Shown one piece after another: positions 24,705 to 33,499 of a stretch of DNA of 64,000 nt. A program made the position numbers and the translations under genes. The notes beneath the pieces were generated by a model. The model was not told the DNA's origin, did no database searches, and saw only the letters and a list, made by a program, of their open reading frames with translations. The stretch is taken from positions 43,086 through 107,085 of the forward strand of contig JBGSJV010000095.1 of NCBI GenBank assembly GCA_041741535.1, given 5' to 3'. Each line of letters begins with the position of its first letter. The stretch's first letter is position 1. Source of the DNA: M30B19 sp041741535. Lineage in GTDB: Bacteria > Planctomycetota > Planctomycetia > Pirellulales > Pirellulaceae.

Positions 24705-25478
24705 CTATCGATTCGACGTTGACGGGTCGCTTTCGGCCAGTGTCTCCATCAGATTAACAGCAGCTTCCATGTGCTTGTTGTTGGTTACCAAAGTTGACTT
24801 GATCCACTCTTGCAACTTACCAGTGCTGTGTCGTTGCAGGACGGTTAACGTGGAGCGACAACTTGCATGCTTGGCAATTTGCATCCCAATAAAACACTGA
24901 TCAAACTCGACGCCCTTCTTCGAATTCAGCCATTCCTTGCTGTCTTTCAAACATTGGGTCGATATCTCTTGATGTAGTTGCAAAAAATTCACTGGCATGG
25001 TGTTATCGGCAACTTGCTTCAGACTCGTTTCAGTCACTTGGGCAGTATCCGCTTGCTTGGCATCCGCTTGCTTGGCATCTGCTTGCTTGGCATCTGCCTG
25101 TTTCGCATCTGCCTGTTTCGCGTCATTCCGTTTGCTTTGATCGCTCACGGTACCGATTGCCGTGGTCGTTGGTGATAGTGCCTGGAGTTGTTCCACGGCA
25201 GTTTGATGGGACTTCTCTAATGCAGCAGCAAACGCCTTGACGTCGGCGTGAGTTGCCTTGTCTTTCGCGAAGTTTGAAAGAAGGACTTGCTCTTGATCGG
25301 CGATCGCCAAACAAATTGCAAAGATCTGATCTTTCGTTGGCGTGTCGCTAGTTGACTGAACGGGGGTCGTTCGAGTCGCAAGATTCTGATCGCGGGGAGG
25401 CTTTGTTTCCTGCGCCAAGAGCGGACTTCCGACGAGGAGAGTTGCCAGTGTTGCGACAGCAAATGATTGGATGTTCAT
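24705..25478 (-). CDS. DUF4142-family periplasmic protein with KQADA repeat insert
   Basis: A 257-residue protein with a clear signal peptide (to LLAQ, residue 23). A DUF4142 four-helix pattern follows: ICLAIADQEQVLLSNFAKDKATHADVKAFAAALEKSHQ in the first helices, and LQLHQEISTQCLKDSKEWL with HxxD-like polar positions in the last. Between the helix pairs lie five KQADA repeats encoded by a 15-bp tandem unit (about 25045-25125), a probable flexible linker. The family's function is unknown. The gene converges with msrB. Confidence 0.8.
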   Translation of the reverse strand: MNIQSFAVATLATLLVGSPLLAQETKPPRDQNLATRTTPVQSTSDTPTKDQIFAICLAIADQEQVLLSNFAKDKATHADVKAFAAALEKSHQTAVEQLQALSPTTTAIGTVSDQSKRNDAKQADAKQADAKQADAKQADAKQADTAQVTETSLKQVADNTMPVNFLQLHQEISTQCLKDSKEWLNSKKGVEFDQCFIGMQIAKHASCRSTLTVLQRHSTGKLQEWIKSTLVTNNKHMEAAVNLMETLAESDPSTSNR

Positions 25479-25634
25479 AGTTATGAATCTTTCGTGTGAT
25501 GAAACGATGGACGAATGGGGTTCGCACGGACATTCCGTTTAATAACCCGTTGGAAAGGATGGCGATTACTTGATGTGATATGAACCGGCTTTCGCCCGCT
25601 CAAGCACAACACGATCGCCAGAAAATCGCGTGGA

Positions 25635-25910
25635 CTAATGGGTGGCCAATTCACGGATGTGTCGGCCACAATCGATGGCCAGGACTTTGTCCTTGTCATC
25701 TTGGCACATCGTCATTCGGATGGTCGAACCTTCCGCGAGGTCTGCCAAACTACCTGGTTTGCCATTGCAGGTGATTTTGGCGTCTTTCGTTACGGTGTGT
25801 TGATGTTCTTCACCTTTGCTACACGTGGAAGTGAGTTGGTCGCCCGACACCTTCACGACTCGGCATTTGCTGCTTCCTTCTTCTGGCAGCTTGTCTGATT
25901 TGGCTTTCAT
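25635..25910 (-). CDS. Small Cys-rich protein of unknown function
   Basis: A 91-residue protein beginning MKAKSDKLPEEG with no signal peptide. The core is a beta-rich pattern CRVVKVSGDQLTSTC, then EHQHTVTKDAKITCNGKPGSLADL, and CQDDKDKVLAIDCG at the end; five cysteines and several His could bind metal. Similar short planctomycete proteins with a TVxxDAKITCDGK pattern exist, of unknown role. AAAGGAG lies 6 bases upstream of ATG 25910; the ORF opens two codons earlier at a GTG. Confidence 0.65.
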   Translation of the reverse strand: MKAKSDKLPEEGSSKCRVVKVSGDQLTSTCSKGEEHQHTVTKDAKITCNGKPGSLADLAEGSTIRMTMCQDDKDKVLAIDCGRHIRELATH

Positions 25911-26081
25911 GTGCACTCCTTTGGTTCCCGGCTAATACTGCCCGCATGTTTCCCCGCCCAGGTAAGGCGTTCGAGAAACTCGGGTCAACCTAGCCGACGA
26001 TGAACTATCGCGGTTCGAGTGGCGAAGACCTATCGAAGGAACTGTGAAAGTGTTGTGGCGGTTGTTGCCACCCGCACATGC

Positions 26082-26513
26082 TCACGAGACCATCTGTTCG
26101 TAGGTAACCGTAAGACCAATCTCACTTTGTAAATGTGAAGTTCCGACGCTCGCCAATTCCATGTTTTCCAGCAAGTCGCGAAGCCGGAACAATCCTTGTG
26201 ATTGCAGGGGATGACCAAGTTGCACGATGATGTGTGGGCATAGTTTTTCCGGAAGTCGTTTGTGCACATCCGTAAAAAACACGACGGGAATTTTTTCCGT
26301 GCGGGAACTGTTGGTCAGCGTTCTCATTACTCCGTCATATCCACGCCAAAAGATGTCCAATTCCAGCACAATTAAATCGGGGACAAATCGGTTCAGGACG
26401 GCCCGACATTCCACGTCATTCCGTACCGAGACCGTGTCGTGTCCCAGATTCGTCAAATACGAATCCAGTCGACTCAAGTTGGTGTAATCAGCTCCTGCAA
26501 TCATGACTCGCAT
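26082..26513 (-). CDS. Degenerate response-regulator receiver-domain protein
   Basis: About 143 residues. A receiver-type fold is visible from MRVMIAGADYTNLSRLDSYL through ECRAVLNRFVPDLIVLELDIF and KIPVVFFTDVHKRL. The expected phosphoacceptor Asp (in LVLLD) is Glu here (VLEL), so phosphorylation may be lost or the residue may mimic a constantly phosphorylated state. The acidic pair at the first strand is also weak (AGADY). The C-terminus lacks an output domain. An AAGGA site precedes ATG 26513. It is divergent from the large kinase gene at 26740 and could interact with it, but that is inference. Confidence 0.6.
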   Translation of the reverse strand: MRVMIAGADYTNLSRLDSYLTNLGHDTVSVRNDVECRAVLNRFVPDLIVLELDIFWRGYDGVMRTLTNSSRTEKIPVVFFTDVHKRLPEKLCPHIIVQLGHPLQSQGLFRLRDLLENMELASVGTSHLQSEIGLTVTYEQMVS

Positions 26514-26739
26514 ATAGTTGTCCTTCACGCATGCCTGTTCGACGACCTCCAAACCGTGTCGTCCCGAAGTAACGATTGTGCCAAGCTAATCCCGAAACTT
26601 GAATCGAATATCGAGCCATTCTGAGCTTGGCGGTTTCCGCCAGATAGCATCGTGGAGAGCAAGGGCTATCGACAACGAACGATTGTTGATAGGCTAAGTG
26701 GATAGTGAAAGACCATGCCGACTGTTGAAAGCGCGAATC

Positions 26740-29700
26740 ATGTCGGAGAATCTAGCCCGCTCAAACATTGTCGGTTTCCCGGTCGTTGGGATCGTGGCTT
26801 CAGCGGGTGGTCTAGACGCGTTCAAGCGTTTCTTTAGTGCGATGTCGTCCAATAGCGGGATGGCCTTTGTGTTGATTCCCCATCTTGATCCGACCCACGA
26901 AAGTTTAATCGTCGGTTTGCTTGGCAATTTGACGCCGATGCCCGTTGTCGAAGCACAACAAGGTATGGCGGTGGAAATCAACACTGTCTACATCATTCCT
27001 CCCAACAAATTTATGGCGATCCGCGATGGACAATTGCAACTCAGTGTCCCTCCGTTTCAACGTGGTTGGCAAACTTCTATCGACTTCTTCTTGCGCTCGT
27101 TGGCTCAAGACCAAACGGAACGTGCGATCGGGATTGTGTTGTCGGGCACTGGCAGTCACGGGGCTTTGGGAGTTCGTGAAATCAAACTGGTCGGTGGCAT
27201 GACAATGGCCCAACAGCCGGATACGGCTGAATACGATCAAATGCCACTTAACGCTATCGCAACTGGTCAGGTCGACTGCATTTTACCTCCGGAGCAGATG
27301 CCGGCGGCGTTAGTCAAATACATCGAGCAGCCTTACCTGAGCAGCGCGGGAAAAACGATCTCGCCAACGGCCGAGTCGACAGATCTGTTGAATCAAGTTC
27401 TGTCGTTTGTTCAAGCGAGAACCAAGTACGACTTTCGCTCGTACCGCAAAGCCATGGTCCTTCGTCGGATCCAAAGAAGGATGGGGTTGGCGCAAATCGA
27501 TAACATGACGAGCTACCTCACGTTGCTGCACGAGCGACCGGAAGAAGCGACGGCACTTTATCAGGACTTGTTGATCAGTGTCACCGCTTTCTTTCGTGAC
27601 CCAGAAGCATTCCACCTATTGGAGCAGGAGATCGTACCGAATCTGCTGGCCCGCCACGCGGACGGTTCGCCGATCCGAGTTTGGGTGCCCGGTTGCGCAA
27701 CAGGCGAAGAAGCCTATTCGATTGCCATGTTGTTGTTGGAAGGTGTTGCTGCGCCGACGGGCGAAGCGGCGGATCGTTCGGAACCGGCGGAAACACACGG
27801 TCCTGCATCTGAAACAAGTCGTGCGGAACGAAGTACTGCGTCGCCCGTGCTGCAAGTGTTCGCGAGCGACATTGATATTGCCGCGATCGAATTTGCCCGC
27901 GCTGGCATCTACTCAGCCAGTGTTGTCGGCGATGTTTCACCCGAACGATTGAAGCGATTCTTTGTGCCAGTGGACGACAATCACTATCGGATCAACAAAC
28001 AACTTCGCGAGTCGATTGTGTTCTCACATCAGAACGTGATTGCAGATTCACCCTTCTCCAAGCTTGACCTGATCTCCTGCCGAAATCTCCTGATCTATTT
28101 GGAGCCGGAATTGCAGCAAAAGGTCATCGCGGTGTTCCACTTCGCGCTGGCAACCGATGGTTATTTGCTCTTAGGACCTTCTGAGTCGATCGGCCGGACG
28201 ACTGACCTATTCGCGACCGTTTCTAAAAAGTGGCGTCTGTATCACCGAATTGGACCGGGGGCTCGCGAAGTCATTGGCATTCCTCTGAACAAATCCGATG
28301 AGCAGCGGAAGTCGCTGCCCCACCACACGTCGGCCGGAACGCGGTCCAAGAGTCTCAAGGACTTGGCCGAGCGGTTGGTGCTTAACGAATATGCTCCTGC
28401 GGCAGTACTGATCAGTCGCAAACATGAAATCCTGTACATGACGGGGCGTGTCATCGAATACTTGGAATTCCCGATGGGGGAACTAACCAAAGATCTGTTG
28501 GTGCTGGCCCGCCCCGGTCTGCGAACAAAACTGCAAATTGCCTGTAACAATGCGATTCGCGAAGGACGCACGATCGTTGACCATGAAGCGCGAGTGAAAC
28601 GCAACGGACACTATGTACGATGTTCGATTTCCGTCCGGCCGTTGACCGAACCTAAAGAGGCTGACGGATTGACCTTGGTAACCTTTCAGGATCGTGATCT
28701 CGGACCGATGCAGGTCTCGGCGGCCAATCATGTCGGCGAGAGTAGCCAACACGGCTCCCTTCAGGGTGACGATTCCGAGTTGGTGCAGCAGCTTGAATTT
28801 GAGCTGAAGTCGTTGAATGAAGAATTGCATAGCACCATCGAAGAAATGGAAAGTTCGACGGAAGAGCTTAAAACCTCCAACGAAGAAATCATGTCGGTGA
28901 ACGAGGAGCTGCAGTCCGCGAACGAGGAACTCGAGACGTCCAAAGAAGAGTTGCAGTCGCTCAACGAAGAACTTAGCACCATCAATAGTCAATTGCAAGA
29001 AAAAGTCGCCGAATTGGATCAAGCGAAAGATGACTTGATCAACTTGATGGCCAGTAGCGACATTGCCATGATCTTTCTTGATAGAGAACTGAATATCAAA
29101 CGGTTCACTCCGCAAGCCACATCGTTCTTGAATCTTCGACCGGCCGACATTGGTCGGCCGCTTAGTGACATTGCTCCCAAGTTCCCCAACGACCAGATGT
29201 TGGTCGAATGTCGGGAAGTGTTGGAGACGCTAACGCCCATCGAGCGAGAGATTCGCACGGATAAAGCGAGATACTATTTGCGGCGAATCTTGCCCTACCA
29301 AACGACGGATCACCATTTGGGCGGCGCGGTTGTGGCATTTGTCGATTTGACCCGGCAAAAGTTGTTGGAATTGAAGCAGCGGGAAAAGGATGCTGCGGCG
29401 GTGGCTGCGTTGCACGAAAGCACAGAACGGCTTGCGGCAATCTTGGATACAGCGGCCGATGCGATCGTTACCTTCGATCAAGGGGGCACAATTGACAGTA
29501 TCAATCGAGCAACGGAATCGTTGTTTGGTTATTCGCGAAAAGAACTTCTGGGGCAACTTATTTCGCGATTAATCCCGTCGATCAATAGCGGCCAACTAAA
29601 ATCGAGCATTGCAGACTATTTTGAACACCAACGGGTTCAGGGCCTAGGCAGCGTTCGCGAAACCGTCGCCCTGCGGAAGGATGGTTCGACATTTCCTGTT

Positions 29701-30501
29701 GATTTGGCGTTGGGTAAGGTGGATCATCTTGGACTGTTTACCGGTATTGTCCGAGACATTACTGCTCGGAAGAAATTGCAAGCACATTTGCTGGAAATCG
29801 TCTCTGAGGAACAACGCCGGATTGGTCATGAATTGCACGATGGAACCCAACAAGAATTGACGGGATTGACCCTGTTCGCGGGCGGACTATGCGAATTGTT
29901 GGAGACCGCAGTTCCCAGCGACACGGGAGATTACGAGGTTGATCGCTCGCCAGAAAACCAAAATTGGACGCTTGCCGGGCATCGTTTTCACAAGCTGAAA
30001 CAGACCGCCAGCAAGCTGTTGCAAGGCTTGAAGACGGCGAATCAACATGTCCACGAACTTTCACATGGGATCATGCCCGTCCAAATTGATGCCGAAGGTT
30101 TGCGATCGGCCCTGGCGGAACTTGCGGAGATGACCAATGGTGTGAATCAAGTCTCCTGTCGCTTCGAGTCGTCGGAGGTTAGTTCGATTTCCAACAACTT
30201 GATTGCCACGCAACTCTACCGCATTACACAGGAGTCGCTCAACAATGCGCTGCAACATGGCCAGGCGGACGAGATCCGGATTCGCCTATCACAGCAAGAT
30301 GATCAAGTCACCTTAGAAGTTTGTGATAACGGATTGGGATTTGATTCGCCGCAGTCAACGGACTCGGCTACTGCGGGGCGAGGCATGGGCCTGAGGATTA
30401 TGGAGTACCGCGCAAGTTTACTGGGCGGTGTCTTGCAAATTGAGCAGAACAAAGGGCCAGGGGTCACGATTCGTTGTGTCATACCAACCAGGAAAGTTTG
30501 A
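26740..30501 (+). CDS. CheB/CheR/PAS/histidine kinase fusion
   Basis: About 1253 residues. Domains in order: a CheB methylesterase (VVGIVASAGGLDAF with its Ser, IPHLDPTHES with the His, VLSGTGSHGALG where CheB has Asp), a CheR methyltransferase (VWVPGCATGEEAYS SAM loop, ISCRNLLIYL) with a 30-residue low-complexity insert, a long glutamate-rich coiled coil (residues about 690-770), two PAS domains (QATSFLNLRPADI; ILDTAADAIVTFDQG), and a HisKA_3 kinase (GHELHDGTQQELTGL) with HATPase (GLGFDS, GMGLRIM). It probably controls the LuxR regulator two bases downstream. ATG 26740 is the favoured start, although its ribosome site is weak. Confidence 0.93.
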   Translation: MSENLARSNIVGFPVVGIVASAGGLDAFKRFFSAMSSNSGMAFVLIPHLDPTHESLIVGLLGNLTPMPVVEAQQGMAVEINTVYIIPPNKFMAIRDGQLQLSVPPFQRGWQTSIDFFLRSLAQDQTERAIGIVLSGTGSHGALGVREIKLVGGMTMAQQPDTAEYDQMPLNAIATGQVDCILPPEQMPAALVKYIEQPYLSSAGKTISPTAESTDLLNQVLSFVQARTKYDFRSYRKAMVLRRIQRRMGLAQIDNMTSYLTLLHERPEEATALYQDLLISVTAFFRDPEAFHLLEQEIVPNLLARHADGSPIRVWVPGCATGEEAYSIAMLLLEGVAAPTGEAADRSEPAETHGPASETSRAERSTASPVLQVFASDIDIAAIEFARAGIYSASVVGDVSPERLKRFFVPVDDNHYRINKQLRESIVFSHQNVIADSPFSKLDLISCRNLLIYLEPELQQKVIAVFHFALATDGYLLLGPSESIGRTTDLFATVSKKWRLYHRIGPGAREVIGIPLNKSDEQRKSLPHHTSAGTRSKSLKDLAERLVLNEYAPAAVLISRKHEILYMTGRVIEYLEFPMGELTKDLLVLARPGLRTKLQIACNNAIREGRTIVDHEARVKRNGHYVRCSISVRPLTEPKEADGLTLVTFQDRDLGPMQVSAANHVGESSQHGSLQGDDSELVQQLEFELKSLNEELHSTIEEMESSTEELKTSNEEIMSVNEELQSANEELETSKEELQSLNEELSTINSQLQEKVAELDQAKDDLINLMASSDIAMIFLDRELNIKRFTPQATSFLNLRPADIGRPLSDIAPKFPNDQMLVECREVLETLTPIEREIRTDKARYYLRRILPYQTTDHHLGGAVVAFVDLTRQKLLELKQREKDAAAVAALHESTERLAAILDTAADAIVTFDQGGTIDSINRATESLFGYSRKELLGQLISRLIPSINSGQLKSSIADYFEHQRVQGLGSVRETVALRKDGSTFPVDLALGKVDHLGLFTGIVRDITARKKLQAHLLEIVSEEQRRIGHELHDGTQQELTGLTLFAGGLCELLETAVPSDTGDYEVDRSPENQNWTLAGHRFHKLKQTASKLLQGLKTANQHVHELSHGIMPVQIDAEGLRSALAELAEMTNGVNQVSCRFESSEVSSISNNLIATQLYRITQESLNNALQHGQADEIRIRLSQQDDQVTLEVCDNGLGFDSPQSTDSATAGRGMGLRIMEYRASLLGGVLQIEQNKGPGVTIRCVIPTRKV

Positions 30502-30503
30502 AC

Positions 30504-31163
30504 ATGAAGAGATCATTGGCATCATCGCGAATTGTTATCGTGGACGACCATCCATTGATGCGCGACGGACTAGCATTACGGATTTCCTCGCAATCTGATT
30601 TGGAAGTTTGCGGCGAAGCGGCCGCCGAGGACGAGGCCTTTGACTTAATAACAAGTCTAAGTCCCGATGCGGTGATTATTGACATTGCCCTTAAATCGGG
30701 CAACGGAATCGAGCTTGTCAAACGTATCAGAGCACTTAATCCTGTGGTCAAAATGTTGGTCGTTTCGGTGTTTCAGGAATCGTTGTACGCGGAACGTGCC
30801 CTGCGGGCTGGCGCGCATGGCTATCTCAATAAACAAGACACAAACGATAAAGTGATCGATGCCATTCGCAAAGTGATCAAAGGCGAGCGGTATATGAGCG
30901 ACGAAATGACACAACGCATGGTCTCGCAGGCGTTGGGCAAACGTAGCGATACACAAGACCCGATGGAATTGCTCACCGACCGCGAATTGGAGATCTTTCG
31001 CCTCATCGGCGCCGGAGTCACCACGGGTGCCATCGCGGAGCAATTGTTTCTCAGCACACACACCATCGACACGCATCGCGAAAACATCAAACGCAAACTT
31101 AACGCCAAAACCGGCTCGGAATTGAGTCGTCTGGCCATCCAGTCGATGCTGGAAAACGTGTAG
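30504..31163 (+). CDS. NarL/LuxR-family response regulator
   Basis: A 219-residue regulator in a two-gene operon with the kinase, starting 2 bp after its stop. Receiver domain: IVIVDDHPLMRDGL (acidic pair), DAVIIDIALKSGNGIE (phosphoacceptor Asp), SVFQ, and the LNKQ lysine. A LuxR-type helix-turn-helix follows at residues 150-210 (LTDRELEIFRLIGAGVTT, AIAEQLFLSTHTIDTHRENI, KLNAKTGSELSRLA). All three functional positions of the receiver are present, unlike the degenerate receiver at 26082. GGAAAG precedes ATG 30504. The genes it controls are unknown. Confidence 0.95.
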   Translation: MKRSLASSRIVIVDDHPLMRDGLALRISSQSDLEVCGEAAAEDEAFDLITSLSPDAVIIDIALKSGNGIELVKRIRALNPVVKMLVVSVFQESLYAERALRAGAHGYLNKQDTNDKVIDAIRKVIKGERYMSDEMTQRMVSQALGKRSDTQDPMELLTDRELEIFRLIGAGVTTGAIAEQLFLSTHTIDTHRENIKRKLNAKTGSELSRLAIQSMLENV

Positions 31164-31357
31164 TCGTGTGGCGGAATCCACCATGTCGATTTCATGGCGT
31201 GCACCATGCTTTCGGATACTTAGGTTTCCGACAATGACATGGTGGGCAGATTCGTACTAGCTAGGCTCTATCCCGTACGCCGGAAACACTCGGAAAACAC
31301 GTGGTGCCGCATAAGGATTTCCCTCCCTATGGCGACGCGATCGAGAGGAACCCACTT

Positions 31358-32398
31358 ATGACTCGAATGTCCGTAGAGCCAAAGTCCGAAATGCCAATGT
31401 CTGAGGTGACCTCCAATTCTGTGGCGCCGGTGACGGTGACGCCGGGAGATGTTTTTGCGAACGCACCCTCCGTCGAAGAACTGCGTCGTACTTCCATGCC
31501 GATTTCCGGCCCAGGCCGCATCATCTGGCCTTACGCGGTCGTCGTGTTCGGACTCCATGCCTTGTCGCTTTTAGCGTTGTGGCCCTGGCTGTTTAGCTGG
31601 ACAGGTGTCATCACGATGTTCGTTGGTCTCTATTTCTTTGGCGGTGTTGGCATCAACATGTGTTACCACCGGCTATTGGCCCACCGCAGCTTTGAATGCG
31701 CACCATGGTTCGAGCGAGTTCTGGTCTACATCGGTCTCTGTTGCATGCAAGATGCACCAGGAAGATGGGTGGCGGCCCATCGCATCCATCATTGCTTCTC
31801 CGATGAAGAACCCGATCCGCACAGCCCAATTGGGAATTTCATCTGGGGGCATGTCGGTTGGATGTTGGTTGACAAACATGGCCTGAACAAGATCGCAAAT
31901 TACGAACGATACGCTCGGGACTTATTGCGGCAACCGTTTTACCTCAAACTCGAGCGAAAGGGCGTGCCGATTCTGGTGTACCTGGCGCACGCACTGTTAT
32001 TTTTTCTGATTGGCCTGGCAATTGGATTTGTGCTGGAGGGCACCGTAATCGGCGGTTTACAACTTGGACTCAGTCTGTTGGTCTGGGGAGTGATCGTTCG
32101 GACGGTGCTTGTGTGGCACGTTACCTGGAGTGTGAACTCCCTGTCTCACTTGTTTGGCTATCGCAATTACGAGACCGGTGAACATAGTCGCAACAATTGG
32201 CTTGTCGCTTTAATCACCAGCGGCGAGGGCTGGCACAATAACCACCACGCCGACCCGGCCAGTGCTTCCAACCAGAGAAAGTGGTGGGAGTTTGATTTAG
32301 TCTATTACAATATTCTGGCACTGGAAAAGATTGGATTGGTTTGGAACATCGTTGAGCCGCGGCAGAAACGGATCGCAACTCGAACGAAGATCGACTAG
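31358..32398 (+). CDS. Acyl-CoA/lipid fatty acid desaturase
   Basis: About 346 residues, a membrane di-iron desaturase that introduces a cis double bond into an acyl chain. The three His boxes are intact: HRLLAHRSF, HRIHHCFSDEEPDPHS and HNNHHADPA. Four to six membrane segments surround them (ALSLLALWPWLFSW, ITMFVGLYFFGG, ILVYLAHALLFFLIGLAIGF, LGLSLLVWGVIV). The layout is that of delta-9 stearoyl-type desaturases, but the substrate cannot be determined. AGGA lies 8 bases before ATG 31358; the frame opens at 31301. The gene stands alone and may adjust membrane fluidity. Confidence 0.9.
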   Translation: MTRMSVEPKSEMPMSEVTSNSVAPVTVTPGDVFANAPSVEELRRTSMPISGPGRIIWPYAVVVFGLHALSLLALWPWLFSWTGVITMFVGLYFFGGVGINMCYHRLLAHRSFECAPWFERVLVYIGLCCMQDAPGRWVAAHRIHHCFSDEEPDPHSPIGNFIWGHVGWMLVDKHGLNKIANYERYARDLLRQPFYLKLERKGVPILVYLAHALLFFLIGLAIGFVLEGTVIGGLQLGLSLLVWGVIVRTVLVWHVTWSVNSLSHLFGYRNYETGEHSRNNWLVALITSGEGWHNNHHADPASASNQRKWWEFDLVYYNILALEKIGLVWNIVEPRQKRIATRTKID

Positions 32399-32448
32399 GG
32401 CAAAATATCCAAGCGAGCTTCCCCGGGAGGCTTCTCCGTCATATGAGT

Positions 32449-32476
32449 GACGAACTGCCGTTACAGGCAGTTCGTC
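32449..32476 (+). terminator. Hairpin after the desaturase gene
   Basis: A perfect 11-bp stem (GACGAACTGCC, 32449-32459, with 32466-32476) around GTTACA, 50 bp after the desaturase stop. No T-tract follows closely, so termination is likely but not certain. Confidence 0.6.
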
Positions 32477-32577
32477 GTTCTGGTCTGTTTTCACGGAGCT
32501 CGTGAGTAAGCACTTATGCGAATAACGGATCACGTTCATGCCTTTGCCCAAGACTCGTTTACAAACAATACCGTTCA

Positions 32578-32677
32578 CGGGGCTCCACTTTGCCTGACCG
32601 TTTTTGTGCCGATCACCCAAAATTACGTCGCCGAGCGATTTGGAAACGAAACAAGTCCTTCGTTGAACGTTATTGCG
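32578..32677 (-). repeat. Dispersed intergenic repeat, copy 2
   Basis: The reverse complement of this segment matches 5445-5542 at roughly 80% over about 100 bp, including the TTCAACGAAGGACTT core. It begins right after the stop of the Tyr-rich protein gene (minus strand), whereas copy 1 lies just after tgt, so both sit downstream of a gene in the same relative orientation. No protein is predicted from it. Confidence 0.7.
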
Positions 32678-32686
32678 GTTACACAT

Positions 32687-33109
32687 CTAGCGTAGGTAAA
32701 CACCGAATCCAGTATTTCCGACCCGAAAACGGGTTGGATAACTTTGACGATAGCCGTTGTAGTTTCCGTAATAGTTCCCGTAGCTGTAACTGCTTGGATA
32801 TTGGTAGCCTCGGTTGATACCGTTTCCATAGCGATAGTTGTTCGGGTAACCGTAGGAACTGTAGGTTCGGTAGTTTGGCGAGTAGTAGTTTGGCGAGTAG
32901 TAGTTCGGAGTGTAACTTTGATAGTTGCGCGAACTGTTTGGGTAAACGTAGCCACGGTTCATGGTGGGACTATAAACACGAGTGCTGATGCCCCGGTTTT
33001 GCATGCCGCGATCGTAACTTCGAACGCCTTGTGCCTGGGCCTCGCCGGTTTCGAGAAACAGTCCGGAGGTCGCGACAATCGCGGCCATTAGTAATAACTT
33101 GGTAGTCAT
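32687..33109 (-). CDS. Secreted Tyr/Asn/Gly-rich repeat protein
   Basis: A 140-residue protein with a signal peptide (MTTKLLLMAAIVATSGLF, cut near EAQAQ). The mature part is almost all Tyr, Asn, Ser, Pro, Gly and Arg, with short repeats such as SPNYYSPNYR and YGNYYGNYNG. It is a probable surface or cell-wall protein, since comparable proteins can be cross-linked or amyloid-like, but that is inference. ATG 33109 is chosen because GGAAAG lies upstream and the signal begins there; the frame opens at 33175. Confidence 0.75.
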   Translation of the reverse strand: MTTKLLLMAAIVATSGLFLETGEAQAQGVRSYDRGMQNRGISTRVYSPTMNRGYVYPNSSRNYQSYTPNYYSPNYYSPNYRTYSSYGYPNNYRYGNGINRGYQYPSSYSYGNYYGNYNGYRQSYPTRFRVGNTGFGVYLR

Positions 33110-33138
33110 TTTCGAGTTCTTTCCAAAAGAGATGTTTT

Positions 33139-33170
33139 GAAAACGATGACAAAATGAGAGTATCGTTTTC
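33139..33170. promoter_or_regulatory. Inverted repeat upstream of the Tyr-rich protein gene
   Basis: GAAAACGAT (33139-33147) and ATCGTTTTC (33162-33170) are perfect 9-bp complements separated by 14 nt, about 30-60 bp upstream of the start of the Tyr/Asn-rich gene. The spacing suits binding of a dimeric regulator, but no specific protein can be named. Confidence 0.4.
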
Positions 33171-33225
33171 GACACCTCGCATCATCACCTGACCAAGCAA
33201 TCATACGCAGCACCAAGCTGAATAA

Positions 33226-33450
33226 TTATCGAGGGAAGATCGTAATCCGCTTGGTGGTTTGGACCACGGCACGATCTCTTGACGTTGATTCATGCTTTTG
33301 CAAGATCCGATGGTGGCGCAGTCGTCGTTTCGGCGACCGTCCGTTGGTTAATTCGATGACTCCAAATTCACGAGTTTCAGGACCGTTCTGGATAGCGTCA
33401 ACCGCCATTGGCAATTGGCGGGAACGCTGATGTTTTTCATCGGTCGTCAA
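33226..33450 (-). CDS. Doubtful short protein of unknown function
   Basis: A 74-residue frame with a TTG start (TTDEKHQRSRQLP at the front) and a mixed, not low-complexity composition; the frame is also open upstream of the start. No ribosome binding site or known domain is apparent. The reading frame lies in the divergent space between the Tyr-rich protein gene and the FAD-Rieske gene, so it may be fortuitous. Confidence 0.25.
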   Translation of the reverse strand: MTTDEKHQRSRQLPMAVDAIQNGPETREFGVIELTNGRSPKRRLRHHRILQKHESTSRDRAVVQTTKRITIFPR

Positions 33451-33499
33451 TTCGAGACTAACGATGTTGTTTGGTCCGGAATCGTCGAAGGAGTTTAAT

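Noticed and set aside
31178..31245. 10-bp hairpin arms after the LuxR regulator
   Set aside because: The stem is perfect but the loop is 48 nt with no T-tract, so I do not call a terminator.
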